Positions 62,896 to 64,000 of a DNA stretch of 64,000 nt are shown here, in pieces; position 1 is the stretch's first letter, and every line of letters starts with the position of its first letter. The translations under genes and the position numbers were made by a program. The stretch is from NCBI GenBank assembly GCA_035461765.1, contig DATHUY010000077.1:62001-126000 (forward strand), given 5' to 3'. The notes under the pieces are model-generated. The model was not told the DNA's origin, ran no database searches, and saw only the letters and a list, made by a program, of their open reading frames with translations. This DNA comes from Longimicrobiales bacterium. Lineage in GTDB: Bacteria > Gemmatimonadota > Gemmatimonadetes > Longimicrobiales > RSA9.

Positions 62896-63476
62896 TGTCG
62901 AGCTGGGAGAAGCACCTGATGTGGTGGTCCACGGCGGCCGTCGCCCTGACCGGGTTCGTTTACGCCTGGATGAAGTACCTGTTGCAGCCCGCGGATGAGT
63001 GGGCCATCGTGAACCACCCCCTGCAGCCTGTCATTCTGAAGCTGCATATTCTTGTGGCCCCGGTGCTGGTCTTCGCGATCGGCCTCATCGCCTCTCGCCA
63101 TATCCTGGCACATCTCCGCACGCGCACCCGCACCGGCCGCCGGTCAGGAACCAGTGCCGCGCTCATCGTCGTGCCCATGATCCTCTCCGGGTATCTTATC
63201 CAGGCGATCACGCATAACGGCTTCCTCACAGCGCTCGGATACCTGCACCTGGCGGCGGGAACCGTATACGCCGCCGCCGCCGTTGCGCATGCCGTCGCCG
63301 CCCGACGACAGCGGCGCGCCCGTGCGGCGGGCTCTAATGACCCTGCCGCCCCCGGTTTCCATGGTCCTGCCGCCGCCGGCTTCGATCGCCCTGCCACCGC
63401 CGATCCGCTCCAGGGCGCATCGCAGCCCCTGCTGACAGCAACCCGCCCTTCGAGGTCGCGCCGGATCCGCTCCTGA
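62895..63476 (+). CDS. Four-helix cytochrome b-like membrane protein
   Basis: 193 aa. Four membrane helices (about 9-30, 45-70, 88-106 and 113-136) carry His residues in suitable places for b-type haem: H51 in [10 protein letters not shown]69 and H73, H118 in LGYLHLAAG and H132 in VAHAVAARR. The plan resembles small cytochrome b561/DUF4405-type proteins that pass quinol electrons to the periplasm. A disordered tail of about 50 residues with a degenerate PAAxGF repeat (about 149-172) follows. It overlaps the FMN-binding gene by one base and is the natural electron donor for it (inference). Confidence 0.75.
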   Translation: MSSWEKHLMWWSTAAVALTGFVYAWMKYLLQPADEWAIVNHPLQPVILKLHILVAPVLVFAIGLIASRHILAHLRTRTRTGRRSGTSAALIVVPMILSGYLIQAITHNGFLTALGYLHLAAGTVYAAAAVAHAVAARRQRRARAAGSNDPAAPGFHGPAAAGFDRPATADPLQGASQPLLTATRPSRSRRIRS

Positions 63477-63537
63477 CGCCTCGCGCCCCCCGACGTCTTC
63501 CTGTAGATTTGGCAGGTTCCACCGAGGAGGAGGGAAA

Positions 63538-64000
63538 GTGCACCCAAATGACGGGAAGATGCGCGCGACGACGATCGTCGCGGTGCGGCATAATGGACGG
63601 GTCGCGCTGGGCGGAGATGGGCAGGTAACGCTCGGTGATACGGTGATGAAGGCGTCGGCCATGAAGGTCCGGAAGCTGAAGGACGGCGCGGTACTGGCCG
63701 GCTTCGCGGGCTCGGTCGCGGACGCATTCACGCTGTTCGAGAAGTTCGAGGAGAAGCTGGAGCGGTATCCGGGCAACCTGTCGAAGGCGGTGGTCGAGCT
63801 GGCGAAGGAATGGCGGACGGACCGGTTCCTGAGACGCCTCGAGGCACTGCTGGCGGTCGCGGATCGAAACCACCTGTTCGTGATCAGCGGCGATGGCAAC
63901 GTAATCGAGCCGGATGACCAGATCGCGGCGATTGGAAGCGGCGGCGGGTTTGCGCTGGCAGCGGCGCGTGCGCTGAAGGGAAATACAGCGCTCACGGCGC
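63538..64000 (+). CDS. hslV: ATP-dependent protease subunit HslV (partial, runs off the window)
   Basis: 154 residues are visible. GTG 63538 is chosen because GAGGAGGAGGG precedes it by a few bases. The product begins with a short propeptide (HPNDGKMRA) before [20 protein letters not shown]; the first Thr of TTIV (residue 11) is the catalytic N-terminal nucleophile exposed after processing. [30 protein letters not shown] and [17 protein letters not shown] match HslV closely. It forms the proteolytic chamber capped by HslU, whose gene should follow outside the window. Confidence 0.95.
   Translation, partial: MHPNDGKMRATTIVAVRHNGRVALGGDGQVTLGDTVMKASAMKVRKLKDGAVLAGFAGSVADAFTLFEKFEEKLERYPGNLSKAVVELAKEWRTDRFLRRLEALLAVADRNHLFVISGDGNVIEPDDQIAAIGSGGGFALAAARALKGNTALTA

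Overview
The window is a 64-kb, GC-rich chromosomal segment from a diderm (Gram-negative-type) bacterium. It carries a PilQ secretin, outer-membrane beta-barrels, an LPS-type ABC glycan exporter, and the order aroC-aroK-topA-trmFO-xerC-hslV. That mix, together with S9 peptidases and a peptidase-MA/propeller/barrel protein, fits a member of the Gemmatimonadota best; this placement is inference (moderate confidence). Coding density is very high. I see no rRNA, tRNA, CRISPR array or insertion sequence.

Layout. 1-14,150: housekeeping and envelope genes in both orientations: the tail of an endonuclease/exonuclease/phosphatase-like gene, a cardiolipin-synthase-like phospholipase D, an S9 peptidase, the cell-wall recycling ligase Mpl, ribosomal protein S21, a large multi-GAF histidine kinase, a NAPE-PLD-like metallo-hydrolase, a Ycf46-type AAA+ ATPase and a 1029-aa protease/propeller/barrel protein. 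14,150-14,827: a gene-poor gap holding a frameshifted C-terminal remnant of a KaiC-family ATPase.

14,828-38,668: nineteen same-strand genes with almost no spacing. The block starts with a PilS-like sensor kinase and an NtrC-type sigma-54 activator. It continues through GT2 glycosyltransferases, RmlD, an ABC-2 exporter pair (Wzm/Wzt), two methyltransferases, a sugar aminotransferase and four large membrane glycosyltransferases, two of them tandem TMTC-like TPR proteins. It looks like one glycan synthesis and export operon that ends directly against the pilin genes.

38,700-52,960: a type IV pilus locus. A sigma-54-type promoter precedes two tandem pilins. These are followed by a second NtrB/NtrC pair, two complete minor-pilin cassettes (FimT/PilV/PilW/PilX, each present twice) and the pilMNOPQ assembly operon with a trailing lipoprotein-like gene. 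The motor ATPases, PilC and the prepilin peptidase are not in the window.

52,974-64,000: aroC, aroK, topA, trmFO and xerC, then the start of hslV. Between xerC and hslV, which are adjacent in many bacteria, sits a four-gene operon preceded by a Fur-box-like palindrome: ApbE flavin transferase, an outer-membrane beta-barrel, an FMN-binding-domain protein with the SGAT flavinylation motif, and a four-helix cytochrome-b-like membrane protein. I read this as an iron-regulated extracytoplasmic flavin electron-transfer module, probably for ferric reduction. It is the most system-like novelty in the window.
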